Source of the DNA: an uncultured Clostridia bacterium
GTDB taxonomy: Bacteria; Bacillota; Clostridia; UBA1212
Direction of reading: 5' to 3'
DNA length: 47,417 nucleotides
NCBI GenBank assembly: GCA_947304585.1
Contig: CAMZBI010000016.1
Span: 1 to 47,417, forward strand
A program made the position numbers and the translations under genes. This document shows, in pieces, positions 24,944 to 33,035 of the stretch. Every line of letters begins with the position of its first letter. Position 1 is the stretch's first letter. Under the pieces are notes generated by a model, which saw only the letters and a program-made list of their open reading frames with translations, was not told where the DNA came from and did not search any database.

Positions 24944-25924
24944 ATGGACATTGACGCAAAACTTCGCCCCTGGCTGTTGGCAAGAATACTTTTCGAGCGC
25001 ACCGACGAGGAGCATTTTCTGACGACGGCCCAGCTTATGCACATACTCGAAACCGAGCACAACATGCCGACCCACAGGACTACCATTGGCGCCGACATCG
25101 ATATGCTGAGAGACCTTGGCATGGACATACAAATGACCAAGTCCACCCAGAACCGCTATTTTTTCGGCAAGCGTTACTTTGACGATGCGGAGATGCGGCT
25201 GATGATCGATGCGTTGGCGTCCTGCAAGTTTATCCCGGCGTCCCAGAGCAGGAAAATTATCGCCAAGATCAGCGCCCTTGCCGGCAAAAATGCTTCGGAC
25301 AAGCTGATCCGAAACGTTTCGGTGGAGGGGCGGATCAAAGGCACCAACAAAAAGATCATGAGCATCATTGACGGAATAAACGATGCCATTAACCGGAAAA
25401 AGCAGATCACTTTCCAATATTTTCAGTACAACGAGAAGAAGCAGCGGAAGCCCCGCCACGACGGTTTACTGTACAGGCTCAGCCCCTACAGGCTGGTGTG
25501 GAACGGCGAGTTCTACTACGTGGTGGGCAGGTACGAGGAGACCGGGGAGCTCAGGAATTTCCGGGTTGACCGGATGGTGACTGCGCCGGAGATCCTCGAG
25601 GAAGATGCGACTCCACCGGAGAAGGGATTCGATTTTGACCGGCACATCAACACGATGCAGCACATGTTCAATTCCCCCCGGAAGAGGGTGCGGCTGATCT
25701 GCGACAATTCGGTGATGGACGCCATTGTGGACAGGTTTGGCGAAAAGGTGGAAACTTTTCTGCGGGGAGACGGAACGTTTGAGTGCTGCCCGGAGGTGGC
25801 CGTGAGCAGAGTGCTTTTTTCGTGGATCGTTGGCTTTGGCGGCAAGGTGAAGGTGACAGGCCCGGACGAGGTCGCGGAGGAGTACAGGGAGTTTGTTAGG
25901 AAGGCGTGGGAAGCGGTGGAATAA
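24944..25924 (+). CDS. WYL-domain transcriptional regulator
   Basis: About 326 residues from ATG 24944, with GAGGAGA upstream; the longer frame overlaps the Sel1 gene. Residues 12-75 form a winged helix-turn-helix (LTTAQLMHILETEHNMPTHR then TTIGADIDMLRDLG). Residues 140-225 are the WYL domain (ITFQYFQYNEKK and LSPYRLVWNGEFYYVVGRYE then NFRVDRM). The C-terminal extension (about 240-325) is the usual WCX region. WYL proteins sense nucleic-acid or nucleotide ligands and regulate transcription, often of defence genes. It may control the coupled Sel1/helical-repeat genes just upstream. Confidence 0.85.
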   Translation: MDIDAKLRPWLLARILFERTDEEHFLTTAQLMHILETEHNMPTHRTTIGADIDMLRDLGMDIQMTKSTQNRYFFGKRYFDDAEMRLMIDALASCKFIPASQSRKIIAKISALAGKNASDKLIRNVSVEGRIKGTNKKIMSIIDGINDAINRKKQITFQYFQYNEKKQRKPRHDGLLYRLSPYRLVWNGEFYYVVGRYEETGELRNFRVDRMVTAPEILEEDATPPEKGFDFDRHINTMQHMFNSPRKRVRLICDNSVMDAIVDRFGEKVETFLRGDGTFECCPEVAVSRVLFSWIVGFGGKVKVTGPDEVAEEYREFVRKAWEAVE

Positions 25925-25939
25925 GAATTAAACACCTGT

Positions 25940-26448
25940 AAGCCTGTTTTAAAACTGGAACGCTTGTACAACGGAGTTTACTATCTTCCGTATACGACCG
26001 TTTTGGGGACGAAGGGCAGGATCTCAATTGACAGCTATATTGAAAAAAGTATTTATTCGACGGGACCAGGACTGTTGGCTATATAACGGGGCTTGGATTG
26101 GCCAATATGTACGGACTTACTACACAGAACGCCTCCTGCTACGAGGTCTGCAGCAATGAAGCCACAACGAAGCAGCGCAAACAGGTGATCGACGGCTACA
26201 CCATAATTGTTTATCAACCGGTGACAACTGTTACAGAAGAAAACAAATCTGCGCTTCAGTTTTTGGATCTTATGTCAGTCCTGGACAAATATGTTGAGCT
26301 TTCGGGAACGGCTCTTACGTCTAAACTAAAGAAATACATCGATTCGGTGGGGCTGAATTATGAGCTGGTCAAGAAGTATCTGCCGCTTTATCCCGACAGA
26401 GTCTATAGAAATCTGTACGAAGGAGGATTAATGCGTGAACTGGTATAA
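25940..26448 (+). pseudogene. AbiEi-like type IV antitoxin, frameshifted and N-truncated
   Basis: From about 25945 the sequence reads LERLYNGVYYLPYTTVLGTK and so on to a stop near 26086. In a shifted frame it then continues GYITGLGLANMYGLTTQN and on to TAA 26446. The break falls in an A-run near 26040-26050, consistent with a single-base slip. The protein resembles AbiEi/DUF6088-type antitoxins, whose conserved tail LVKKYLPLYPDRVYRNLYEG is intact. The N-terminal HTH part is missing, as the preceding WYL gene ends right there. The intact C-terminal frame starting at ATG 26104 might still be translated, but loss of DNA binding is likely. Confidence 0.6.
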
Positions 26449-26494
26449 GAAAGACAAGGAGCTGTGGTATTATAATTTTATTATGTACTCATAA
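26435..26494 (+). pseudogene. AbiEii-like toxin, N-terminal scrap
   Basis: GTG 26435 starts inside the antitoxin end, with AGGAGG just upstream, and reads MNWYKKDKELWYYN before a stop at 26492. This is similar to the opening of AbiEii-type nucleotidyltransferase toxins as I remember them. The overlap is typical of type IV antitoxin-toxin operons. Everything after the first 12 or so residues is gone. The call rests mainly on context. Confidence 0.45.
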
Positions 26495-26529
26495 CACAAA
26501 TTATGTTATAACACAAATTGATGTTATGA
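26491..26529 (+). repeat. Two direct repeats, ATAACACAAATT, 17-bp apart
   Basis: Copies at 26491-26502 and 26508-26519, each followed by ATGTTAT, which also makes short dyads. They sit where the AbiEii toxin scrap breaks off. A short frame (MIMRQIISK, about 26585-26614) follows after GGAGG. The layout resembles the repeat-plus-start arrangement of DUF4143 loci, so it may be another lost locus. Confidence 0.5.
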
Positions 26530-26632
26530 ATAATTAAAACGATTCCTTCTTGAATTTTGAATTATATGGAGGATCATCTTTTTGTGATTATGCGTCAAAT
26601 CATTAGCAAATAAAGGAGAAAGCGAAAAAACC

Positions 26633-27226
26633 ATGAACTACTACATCTCAGACCTTCACATTGGCCACGAGAACATCATCAAAATGGACGGCCGCCCCTT
26701 TGCCGACTGCGACGAAATGTTCAATACCATCCTCTCAAACTGGAACCACACGGTGAAAGGCAACGACATGGTTTTTATTCTTGGCGATTTCATCTGGAAG
26801 CAACGGGATGAGTGGGCCCGCATCGTGAAGCAGTTTAAGGGGAAAAAGGTCCTGATCCGCGGCAATCACGACCCCAAGGAGTTCAGCGACGAGGTGAGGG
26901 CGCTTTTTGTCGACATAACGGATTACAAGGAGATCCAGGACGGTCAGTACAAGGTCGTTCTCTGCCACTACCCGCTACTGTCTTACGTTCATGATTTCTC
27001 ACCGGAAGTGGTCATGGTTTACGGCCACGTTCACAAGGGTTTGGAAATGGATCTGGTTCAGGAATTCCGCCAGAATCTCTGGGCAAAAAACAGTACCGAC
27101 AACAAGTGGCCCCTTGGCCAGCTCCTTCACGCCGGCTGCATGGAGGAGTACATGTGCTACACGCCAAGGACCCTTCAGGAGATCATCGCCGGCGACGCCG
27201 CAAAGTACAAAAATCAAAAAGGATAA
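26633..27226 (+). CDS. Calcineurin-like metallophosphoesterase
   Basis: 197 residues with AAAGGAGAAAG before ATG 26633. All metal-binding motifs are present in order: DLHIGH (residues 7-12), GDF (about 51), RGNHD (about 77-81), CHYP (about 106-109) and YGHVHKG (about 125-131). The family hydrolyses phosphodiesters or phosphomonoesters using two metal ions; the substrate cannot be told from sequence. There is no signal peptide. It stands alone. Its G+C is higher than that of the flanking repeats and scraps. Confidence 0.85.
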   Translation: MNYYISDLHIGHENIIKMDGRPFADCDEMFNTILSNWNHTVKGNDMVFILGDFIWKQRDEWARIVKQFKGKKVLIRGNHDPKEFSDEVRALFVDITDYKEIQDGQYKVVLCHYPLLSYVHDFSPEVVMVYGHVHKGLEMDLVQEFRQNLWAKNSTDNKWPLGQLLHAGCMEEYMCYTPRTLQEIIAGDAAKYKNQKG

Positions 27227-27426
27227 CAAACAATACGGTTTATCTTCAGGTCAATATTCCTCTGACAGAAGAAAATCGGAAATGTGCATTGTCTTGATCC
27301 CCCTATAATTGCCGTCGACAAATCCGTCTCCGTAAAGATGCCGAAAAGATAAATTCCTGTTGGCAGTTTTTCTGTGCAGTCCGCGTTAGATCCGTGAAGC
27401 GACAAGCGGCGGCCCGCACCCACCCG

Positions 27427-27490
27427 AATCACACAAATATTACAAATTATGTGAAAAAAATCACACTTTTCTTTAAAATTGTGTGATTTT
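27427..27490 (+). repeat. Two 32-bp-period units, AATCACAC...ATTRTGTG
   Basis: AATCACAC starts at 27427 and 27459, and ATTRTGTG at 27446 and 27478, both pairs 32 bp apart. Each unit is itself partly dyad symmetric (CACAC facing GTGTG). The array ends 4 bp before the -35 box of the third DUF4143 gene. Its sequence is unlike those of the other DUF4143 loci, but the period is the same as at 5392 and 18653. Confidence 0.75.
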
Positions 27491-27493
27491 TTG

Positions 27494-27522
27494 TTGACAA
27501 CGACCGAACGGGGCGATATCAT
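27494..27522 (+). promoter_or_regulatory. Sigma-A promoter of the third DUF4143 ATPase
   Basis: TTGACA (27494-27499), 17-bp spacer, TATCAT (27517-27522). TTGTCAACG just downstream is the inverse of the -35 region and could be a further operator. Confidence 0.75.
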
Positions 27523-27546
27523 TGTCAACGAAGGAAGGTGAGTTTT

Positions 27547-28866
27547 TTGGAACGCTTTGCAATGAATGACCTGATAAAATGGAGAGATTCAAAGAGGAGA
27601 AAGCCCCTTGTGCTCCTTGGCGCAAGGCAGGTTGGCAAGACTTGGCTTCTGGAAGAGTTTGGCAAGTCCTTCCCGGACGGCTTCGTAAAGATTAACTTTG
27701 AAAAGCAGCCTGAATACCACCAGTTTTTTAAATCGACAAAGGACGTCAAGAGAATAATCCAAAACATTTCGATTGCGGCGGGCCGCCCCATAACCAAGGA
27801 TACCCTCATTATTTTTGACGAGATCCAGGAGTGCGGAGAGGCGCTGAACTCGTTGAAATATTTCTGCGAGGATGCACCGGAATACTGTGTCGCGAGCGCC
27901 GGTTCTCTGCTTGGACTGATGCTTTCGAAAGGGTTCCCCGTGGGCAAGGTTGACTTTTTGCACCTTGGTCCCATGAGTTTTGAGGAGTTCCTTTGCGCCA
28001 ACGGTGACGCCAACCTCGTTCAATACATGAGGAGTATAGACGCTGTCGAAAACGTTCCGGATATTTTTGCCGGGCCTCTTACGGAGAAACTTAAAATGTA
28101 TTTTGTCGTTGGAGGCATGCCGGAAGCGGTGAAGGTCTGGACGGAGGAGGGCGACATTGGCGAGGTCGACAGGATACAGAGCGAGATCCTGGAAGCATAT
28201 GAGTATGATTTTGCGAAATATGCAGATAAAACCGATGTCCCGAAAATCAGGCTGATTTGGCGTTCGCTGCCTTCTCAGTTGGCAAGGGAAAACAAGAAGT
28301 TTCTGTACAGCGCAGTGAAAACCGGCGCACGGGCCAGGGAGTATGAAAACGCTTTGAACTGGCTTGTGAATGCAAACACTGTTTCGAAGATATCCCGTAT
28401 TTCAAAACCGGGCATCCCGCTGTCTGCGTATGAGGACCTCGACGCTTTCAAGATATTTATGGTAGACGTGGGACTGCTCAGAAAACATTCCTCTCTGCCG
28501 GCCTCCGCGTTTACAGAGGAGAACAGGCTCTTTGAGGAATTCAAGGGAGCACTTTCCGAGAACTATGTCCTCGAGAGTCTGAAGAATATACGCGGCGCAG
28601 GGATATACTATTGGTCTGAGACACCGTACGAGGTGGATTTCGTCATTCAGCTTCAGGACGAAATAATTCCGGTGGAAGTCAAGGCAGGGAAAAACATCAA
28701 GGCTGCGAGCATTAAAAACTACGCCAATGAGTATTCCTCGAGAACAAAACTGTGCGTCAGGCTTTCAATGAGAAACCTTTCGTACGACGGCAATATTCTT
28801 AACGTCCCGCTTTATCTTGCGGATGAACTGGAACGGCTGGCCGGAATGGTCCTCCGCAGCAATTGA
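27547..28866 (+). CDS. AAA ATPase of the DUF4143 family, copy C
   Basis: About 439 residues. I chose TTG 27547, which puts AGGAAGG 9 nt upstream and gives the usual MERFAM start; GTG 27538 abuts the ribosome site. Walker A is GARQVGKT (residues 25-32), Walker B TLIIFDEIQ (near 90), ASAGSLLGLM, SFEEFLCA, VVGGMPEAV (near 193), KENKKF-like ARENKKFLYSAVKTGARARE, and the nuclease-like YEVDFVIQLQDEIIPVEVKAG region (motif parts near 360-380). In the DUF4143 part it is closer to copy A (ARENKKF, VEVKAG) than to copy B. Family function is unproven. Its private 32-bp repeats abut the promoter. Confidence 0.85.
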   Translation: MERFAMNDLIKWRDSKRRKPLVLLGARQVGKTWLLEEFGKSFPDGFVKINFEKQPEYHQFFKSTKDVKRIIQNISIAAGRPITKDTLIIFDEIQECGEALNSLKYFCEDAPEYCVASAGSLLGLMLSKGFPVGKVDFLHLGPMSFEEFLCANGDANLVQYMRSIDAVENVPDIFAGPLTEKLKMYFVVGGMPEAVKVWTEEGDIGEVDRIQSEILEAYEYDFAKYADKTDVPKIRLIWRSLPSQLARENKKFLYSAVKTGARAREYENALNWLVNANTVSKISRISKPGIPLSAYEDLDAFKIFMVDVGLLRKHSSLPASAFTEENRLFEEFKGALSENYVLESLKNIRGAGIYYWSETPYEVDFVIQLQDEIIPVEVKAGKNIKAASIKNYANEYSSRTKLCVRLSMRNLSYDGNILNVPLYLADELERLAGMVLRSN

Positions 28867-28919
28867 CTGCCGTCAGAGAACAAACATACAAGACTTTCAT
28901 GAAGTTTTTTGCGTTTTAG

Positions 28920-28937
28920 TGTCGGTCACGTTCGACA
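28920..28937. repeat. TGTCG-N8-CGACA hairpin element, copy 3
   Basis: Stem TGTCG/CGACA with an 8-nt loop (GTCACGTT), preceded by TTTTAG as in copies 1 and 2. The loop differs while the stem is unchanged. Confidence 0.55.
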
Positions 28938-28964
28938 CCAGCGCAGATAACTTCATTTTTGGTA

Positions 28965-28993
28965 TTGACGAAGGTTATTGGCAAGTGTAAACT
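28965..28993 (+). promoter_or_regulatory. Sigma-A-like promoter
   Basis: TTGACG (28965-28970), 17-bp spacer, TAAACT (28988-28993). It lies 235 bp before the small gene at 29228. No other gene start lies nearer, so the 5' leader would be long. Confidence 0.45.
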
Positions 28994-29227
28994 GTAATCG
29001 GACGGGAAAGTCAATGCCTGCCCCGAGATGTCTTCAGTCTCAGTTATCTTTTGAACGGTCGTTATTGCTGCGGATTTTTTGAAGTCAGTCAGGATCCAAA
29101 ATCTTTAAAGAAACCGGAAAAGAACCAATCGAATATTCCTGCGTAAATTACGTCAAATTCTCTTAAGAGATCATCAAATTTTGTATTGTGCGGGGTTATA
29201 CTGCGCAATGGAAAGGGAGGAAATACT

Positions 29228-29506
29228 ATGTTTGAATTCAGAGACGGTAACCATTGGTGGAAAGGTGAGGAGACTCTATTCGGGTACACAGCTTTTGAGG
29301 CGTCCGAGAAAGCAAGAGCGCTCTATACGGAGCTGAAGAACAAGATCCATCCGGGTTTTTATGCATCGAAGCCGTGGCTTTACGAGGATTTTGTCTGGGA
29401 TATTGTAAGGCCGGGCGGCGAGGAGGACTTTAGGAAGATGGTTGCCCGGGGCGGTCTGAAGGACGATGAGGGCTGTGCAGGGTATGAGTGGCGCCTGACA
29501 AACTGA
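29228..29506 (+). CDS. Small hypothetical protein, 92 residues
   Basis: ATG 29228 has GGGAGG at good spacing; the open frame extends upstream to 29186 without a better start. The product is aromatic-rich (DGNHWWKGEETLFGY; SKPWLYEDFVWDIV) and soluble, with a helix near residues 22-42. I do not recognise a family. It is transcribed alone, between the third DUF4143 gene and the HTH-AAA gene. Confidence 0.55.
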   Translation: MFEFRDGNHWWKGEETLFGYTAFEASEKARALYTELKNKIHPGFYASKPWLYEDFVWDIVRPGGEEDFRKMVARGGLKDDEGCAGYEWRLTN

Positions 29507-29573
29507 GGCGGTTTACGGGAAAGGATAATCAGCCGGACTTTTGGCGTTTGGCCGGAGAATACCCCTGTCAAAC

Positions 29574-29613
29574 ATGCAAAAATATGCAAAAATGTGCAAA
29601 AATATGCAAATTT
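29574..29613 (+). repeat. Four tandem 10-bp units, ATGCAAAAAT
   Basis: Units at 29574, 29584, 29594 (first base G) and 29604 (last bases changed). The period is one helical turn. The -35 box TTGCAA at 29616 partly repeats the core TGCAA. The ATPase downstream carries its own HTH domain, a natural candidate to bind here. Confidence 0.8.
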
Positions 29614-29615
29614 TG

Positions 29616-29644
29616 TTGCAACCGGGTGAAAAAAATGTTATTAT
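29616..29644 (+). promoter_or_regulatory. Sigma-A promoter of the HTH-AAA ATPase
   Basis: TTGCAA (29616-29621), 17-bp spacer, TATTAT (29639-29644), GGGGGTGA ribosome site, then ATG 29663. Confidence 0.75.
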
Positions 29645-29662
29645 CCCGTTGGGGGTGACGGT

Positions 29663-31399
29663 ATGTCATTGAAAGAGTTGCGTTTGTCGAAGAAGCTGAC
29701 CCAGGAGCAGTGTTCAAAAATTGCGGGTGTGTCTTTGCGCACCTATATTACCTATGAGAGAGATCCTGCACTAAGCACCAAGCCCCGTTACGAAACGATA
29801 TACAAAGCCGTCGAGCGTTATTCGCCAATTGGCGGGTCCCCGGATGCAAAGAATGACGAAGGTTTCTTCACCAACGTCAAAAGAGGGGACGAACTGATCC
29901 CGCTGTGCAACATAGTATCATCCTACGGGAAACGTGACTGCTTTAAGCACCTGCAAAGCTACGTCAACGGAAACAACAACGGGAGGGTCTGCATCCTTTA
30001 CGGTTTGCGCCGCACAGGTAAAACCACGTTGCTTCTCCAGATGATAAGGGAACTGCCGCCGGAACAGACCGCATATATCAAGGTGCAGATATCGAACACG
30101 ATGTCCGAATTGGCGAAAGACCTTGAAAAACTGAACAAATCGGGTTGCCGGTATGTTTTTATTGACGAGGTCACGCTGCTTGAAGACTTCATCAACACCG
30201 CCGCGATCCTGTCCGACATTTTCAGTATGATGGGCATGAAGATAGTTCTCTCCGGCACCGATTCTTTGAGTTTTGCCATGGCTGACCGCGAGGAACTGTA
30301 CGACCGCAACGTGATGATCCACACGTCGTTTATTCCTTTCAGAGAATACGCCCGGCTTCTCGGGATCAGGTCCATCGATTCGTACATTGAATACGGGGGA
30401 ACGCTTAAGAAGGAAAACATGGACTTTGACGATGCGGATATGAGCTCCGATGAGGTGTCTTTCCGCGACGATGAGAGCACCCGCAAGTACATTGATACCG
30501 CCATTGGCCGCAACATTCAGAACGCGCTCAAAAACAACCGTTTCGGGAGTTATTTCAATTCCCTGCAGGAGCTTTACGACAAGGGCGAACTGACCAATGC
30601 CATCAACCGCATTGTAGAAGATATGAACCACCGTTTTCTTCTGAGCGTTGTCGAGCGCGAGTTTAAGTCTCACGACCTAGGCTCCGCAAAAAACCTTCTG
30701 TTGCATGACGTTCCGCAGCCCAGGGCTCACGTTCTTGACGAGGTGGACGCGGCTTCGATCATGGAAAGGCTGAAGGCCATCATCGATGTTAAAGAGAAGC
30801 AGGAGCTGTCAGTGCCGGTCACTCAAGGGCATATCGAAACCGTAAAGAAATATCTTCTCGTGCTAGATCTGATCTGCAACTGTCCTTATCAGGTCGAGAA
30901 TACAGGCGCCCAGGACCACTATATCTTTACGCAACCGGGGATGCGTTATGCTATCGCCAAGGCATTAGTCTATTCGCTTATGCAGGACGCATATTTCAAT
31001 ACAGTATCCGAACAGGACAGGGCCTATATTGTCGAGAAAATCCTCAGCGACGTCAAGGGCAGGATGCTTGAAGACATAGTTTTACTGGAAACGGTAAAGA
31101 CTTTGCCCCCTGCGAAGAAAGTTTTTCAGTACCGGTTTGCAGAGGGTGGCGAATTTGACATGGTGATATATGACAGCGAAGCCAATGCCTGCAGCGTCTT
31201 TGAAGTAAAGCACAGCGATAAAGTTTCCGCCGACCAGACAAAACATTTGAACAACGCCGAAAAATGTGCTGTAATTGAAAGGCGATACGGAAAGATTTCA
31301 GAGAAAATTGTGCTCTATCGCGGAGAGCCCTGCAAGGTCGGCAATGTCGATTACGTCAACGTTGAGAAATACCTGACGGATCTGAAGACATGGCGCTGA
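29663..31399 (+). CDS. XRE HTH fused to AAA ATPase with C-terminal nuclease-like domain
   Basis: 578 residues. Residues 3-55 are an XRE-type HTH (LRLSKKLTQEQCSKIAGVSL then RTYITYERD). The AAA domain follows with Walker A GLRRTGKT (114-121), Walker B FIDEV (166-170) and LSGTDSLSF as a sensor-like motif. It belongs to the wider COG1373/AAA_14 group, as shown by the same order of motifs and the C-terminal EFDMVIYD plus SVFEVKHSD pair (near 505-525), equivalent to the VEVKAG motif of DUF4143 proteins. An HTH joined to the ATPase, together with the 10-bp operator repeats on its promoter, strongly suggests autoregulation. Its function beyond this is unknown. Confidence 0.8.
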   Translation: MSLKELRLSKKLTQEQCSKIAGVSLRTYITYERDPALSTKPRYETIYKAVERYSPIGGSPDAKNDEGFFTNVKRGDELIPLCNIVSSYGKRDCFKHLQSYVNGNNNGRVCILYGLRRTGKTTLLLQMIRELPPEQTAYIKVQISNTMSELAKDLEKLNKSGCRYVFIDEVTLLEDFINTAAILSDIFSMMGMKIVLSGTDSLSFAMADREELYDRNVMIHTSFIPFREYARLLGIRSIDSYIEYGGTLKKENMDFDDADMSSDEVSFRDDESTRKYIDTAIGRNIQNALKNNRFGSYFNSLQELYDKGELTNAINRIVEDMNHRFLLSVVEREFKSHDLGSAKNLLLHDVPQPRAHVLDEVDAASIMERLKAIIDVKEKQELSVPVTQGHIETVKKYLLVLDLICNCPYQVENTGAQDHYIFTQPGMRYAIAKALVYSLMQDAYFNTVSEQDRAYIVEKILSDVKGRMLEDIVLLETVKTLPPAKKVFQYRFAEGGEFDMVIYDSEANACSVFEVKHSDKVSADQTKHLNNAEKCAVIERRYGKISEKIVLYRGEPCKVGNVDYVNVEKYLTDLKTWR

Positions 31400-31485
31400 C
31401 GCTGCTTTTTAAATAACGATTGCCCCAAAGCTTCGGAAGCCGGCAGACGCCTGCTGCAAAACCTTTGGGAGAACGGAGACAAACC

Positions 31486-32865
31486 ATGAGAAACGAATTG
31501 TACGAATACGAAATAACCCCTTCAGTATTTTTGACGGGCCGGAAGGTGACGTTGGCGCTGCGGGCCATCAACGAACGCCGCAGGCTTGAGGCGGGCCATG
31601 AATACAGTGTGTTTATCCTTGAATTCAGCCGCGCTCAGGAGGAGCGGTTCAGCGGCAGCGGGTGTACCAGGGCGATGAAGGTGACGGCTGGAGACGATCG
31701 CGTTCTTCGGATAACCGCCGAGTTTGAGCGTGAGGGAATGTATCAGATCCACGTATATTACCGTGAAAATGAAGGTTTTCTCGGGGAGTTCCGGGTCTAT
31801 GCCCTTGGCGAAGATATGAAGGGGCTGTATCCCTACAGGGGCGATTTCCACATGCACAGCTGCCGCTCCGACGGCAACGAGGACCCGTTCCTTGTGGTCA
31901 GCAACTACCGTGAGACGGGCTACGATTTTACGATAATTTCCGACCACGGGAGATACTATCCGTCCCTTGAGGCGAGGGCGAAATTCAAAATCGACGAAAA
32001 CGACGAGAGCCCGGTCACCGACATGATGGTTTTGTGCGGCGAGGAGGTGCACTTGCCGTTGAACGACCTGCATTACATAAGCTGCGGCAACGCTTTCAGC
32101 ATAAATGCGCTGGTCACGCCAAGCCTTAACCAGGAATACTTGGGCGACGATCCCAAGGGCAGGAGCACAGGCGGTATTTGCCCGCCAACGATGACCCGGG
32201 AGGAGTTTGTCGAAATGATAAAGGAGCGCTCAAAGACCGTGGACCGGGAGCTTGAATCGGAGCGTCTGTCTTTCGCGGCGGCTGAGTGGATCTACGAGAA
32301 AGTGAAAGAGGGCGGCGGCCTTGGCATCTACGTCCACCCCTACTGGATGTGCTCCACGGTGCAGGTCTCCGAGGATTACTTTGCATATCTGTACGCGAAG
32401 AAGCCTTTTGACGCGTTTGAGGTCCTTGGCGGCGAGAACTATTTCCAGCAGAACGGTTTCCAGACCATTTTTTACTACGAGGCCAAGGCGAAGGGCATGG
32501 ATTACCCGGTGGTGGGTTCAACGGACAGCCATGGCTCCACCGACCGCAACCGCAACAGCCGCATCTGCTCCACGATAGTTTTTTCAAAGGCGAACAAGAC
32601 GAAGGATTTAAATGAGGCGGTGAAGAAGGGGTATTCGGTTGCCGTGGATACCATCAGCGCGGAGTACCGTGTCGTTGGGGATTTCCGACTTGCCAAATAC
32701 GCCTCGTTCCTGATGGAGAACTGGTACCCGCTCCACGACAGGCTGTGCGCACCCCAGGGCACTTACATGCGTGAATACGTACAGGGCAATTCCTCTGCGG
32801 AGGATATCCTAAAATCCTTGAAAGGGCAGGTGCCGGCGCTTATGGCCAAGTTCTTTGAGCTGTGA
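31486..32865 (+). CDS. PHP-domain metallohydrolase (CehA/McbA-like)
   Basis: About 459 residues from ATG 31486 with GGAGAC upstream. The N-terminal 115 residues are an all-beta domain. The PHP fold follows: GDFHMHSCRSDG (about 120-131), IISDHG (about 157), CGEEVHLP (about 200), YVHPYW (about 303) and STDSHGSTD (about 364), which give the metal ligands. Such proteins hydrolyse phosphoesters or related bonds. There is no signal peptide. The gene is followed by a terminator, so it is probably monocistronic. Substrate cannot be predicted. Confidence 0.8.
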   Translation: MRNELYEYEITPSVFLTGRKVTLALRAINERRRLEAGHEYSVFILEFSRAQEERFSGSGCTRAMKVTAGDDRVLRITAEFEREGMYQIHVYYRENEGFLGEFRVYALGEDMKGLYPYRGDFHMHSCRSDGNEDPFLVVSNYRETGYDFTIISDHGRYYPSLEARAKFKIDENDESPVTDMMVLCGEEVHLPLNDLHYISCGNAFSINALVTPSLNQEYLGDDPKGRSTGGICPPTMTREEFVEMIKERSKTVDRELESERLSFAAAEWIYEKVKEGGGLGIYVHPYWMCSTVQVSEDYFAYLYAKKPFDAFEVLGGENYFQQNGFQTIFYYEAKAKGMDYPVVGSTDSHGSTDRNRNSRICSTIVFSKANKTKDLNEAVKKGYSVAVDTISAEYRVVGDFRLAKYASFLMENWYPLHDRLCAPQGTYMREYVQGNSSAEDILKSLKGQVPALMAKFFEL

Positions 32866-32927
32866 CGGCGGCAGGTTCTTTAACAGGGTCCGCTGCGGGC
32901 CCCGCGAATAACAGGTTGTGAGAAATT

Positions 32928-32955
32928 GGCGTCTGAGAGATCGGGCGCCTTTTTT
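32928..32955 (+). terminator. Rho-independent terminator
   Basis: GGCGTCT (32928-32934) pairs with GGGCGCC (32943-32949) using two wobble pairs, followed by six T residues. It ends the PHP gene transcript. Confidence 0.65.
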
Positions 32956-32972
32956 CGGGAACGTTTTGTCAC

Positions 32973-33002
32973 TTTACTTGAGCCTTGGGGGAATCGTATA
33001 AT
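32973..33002 (+). promoter_or_regulatory. Promoter of the XRE-sigma4 operon
   Basis: TTTACT (32973-32978), 18-bp spacer, TATAAT (32997-33002). The -35 box is poor, so an activator may be needed. Confidence 0.5.
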
Positions 33003-33035
33003 GACTTTGGACATTAAAGGAAGGAGCGGACGGCC

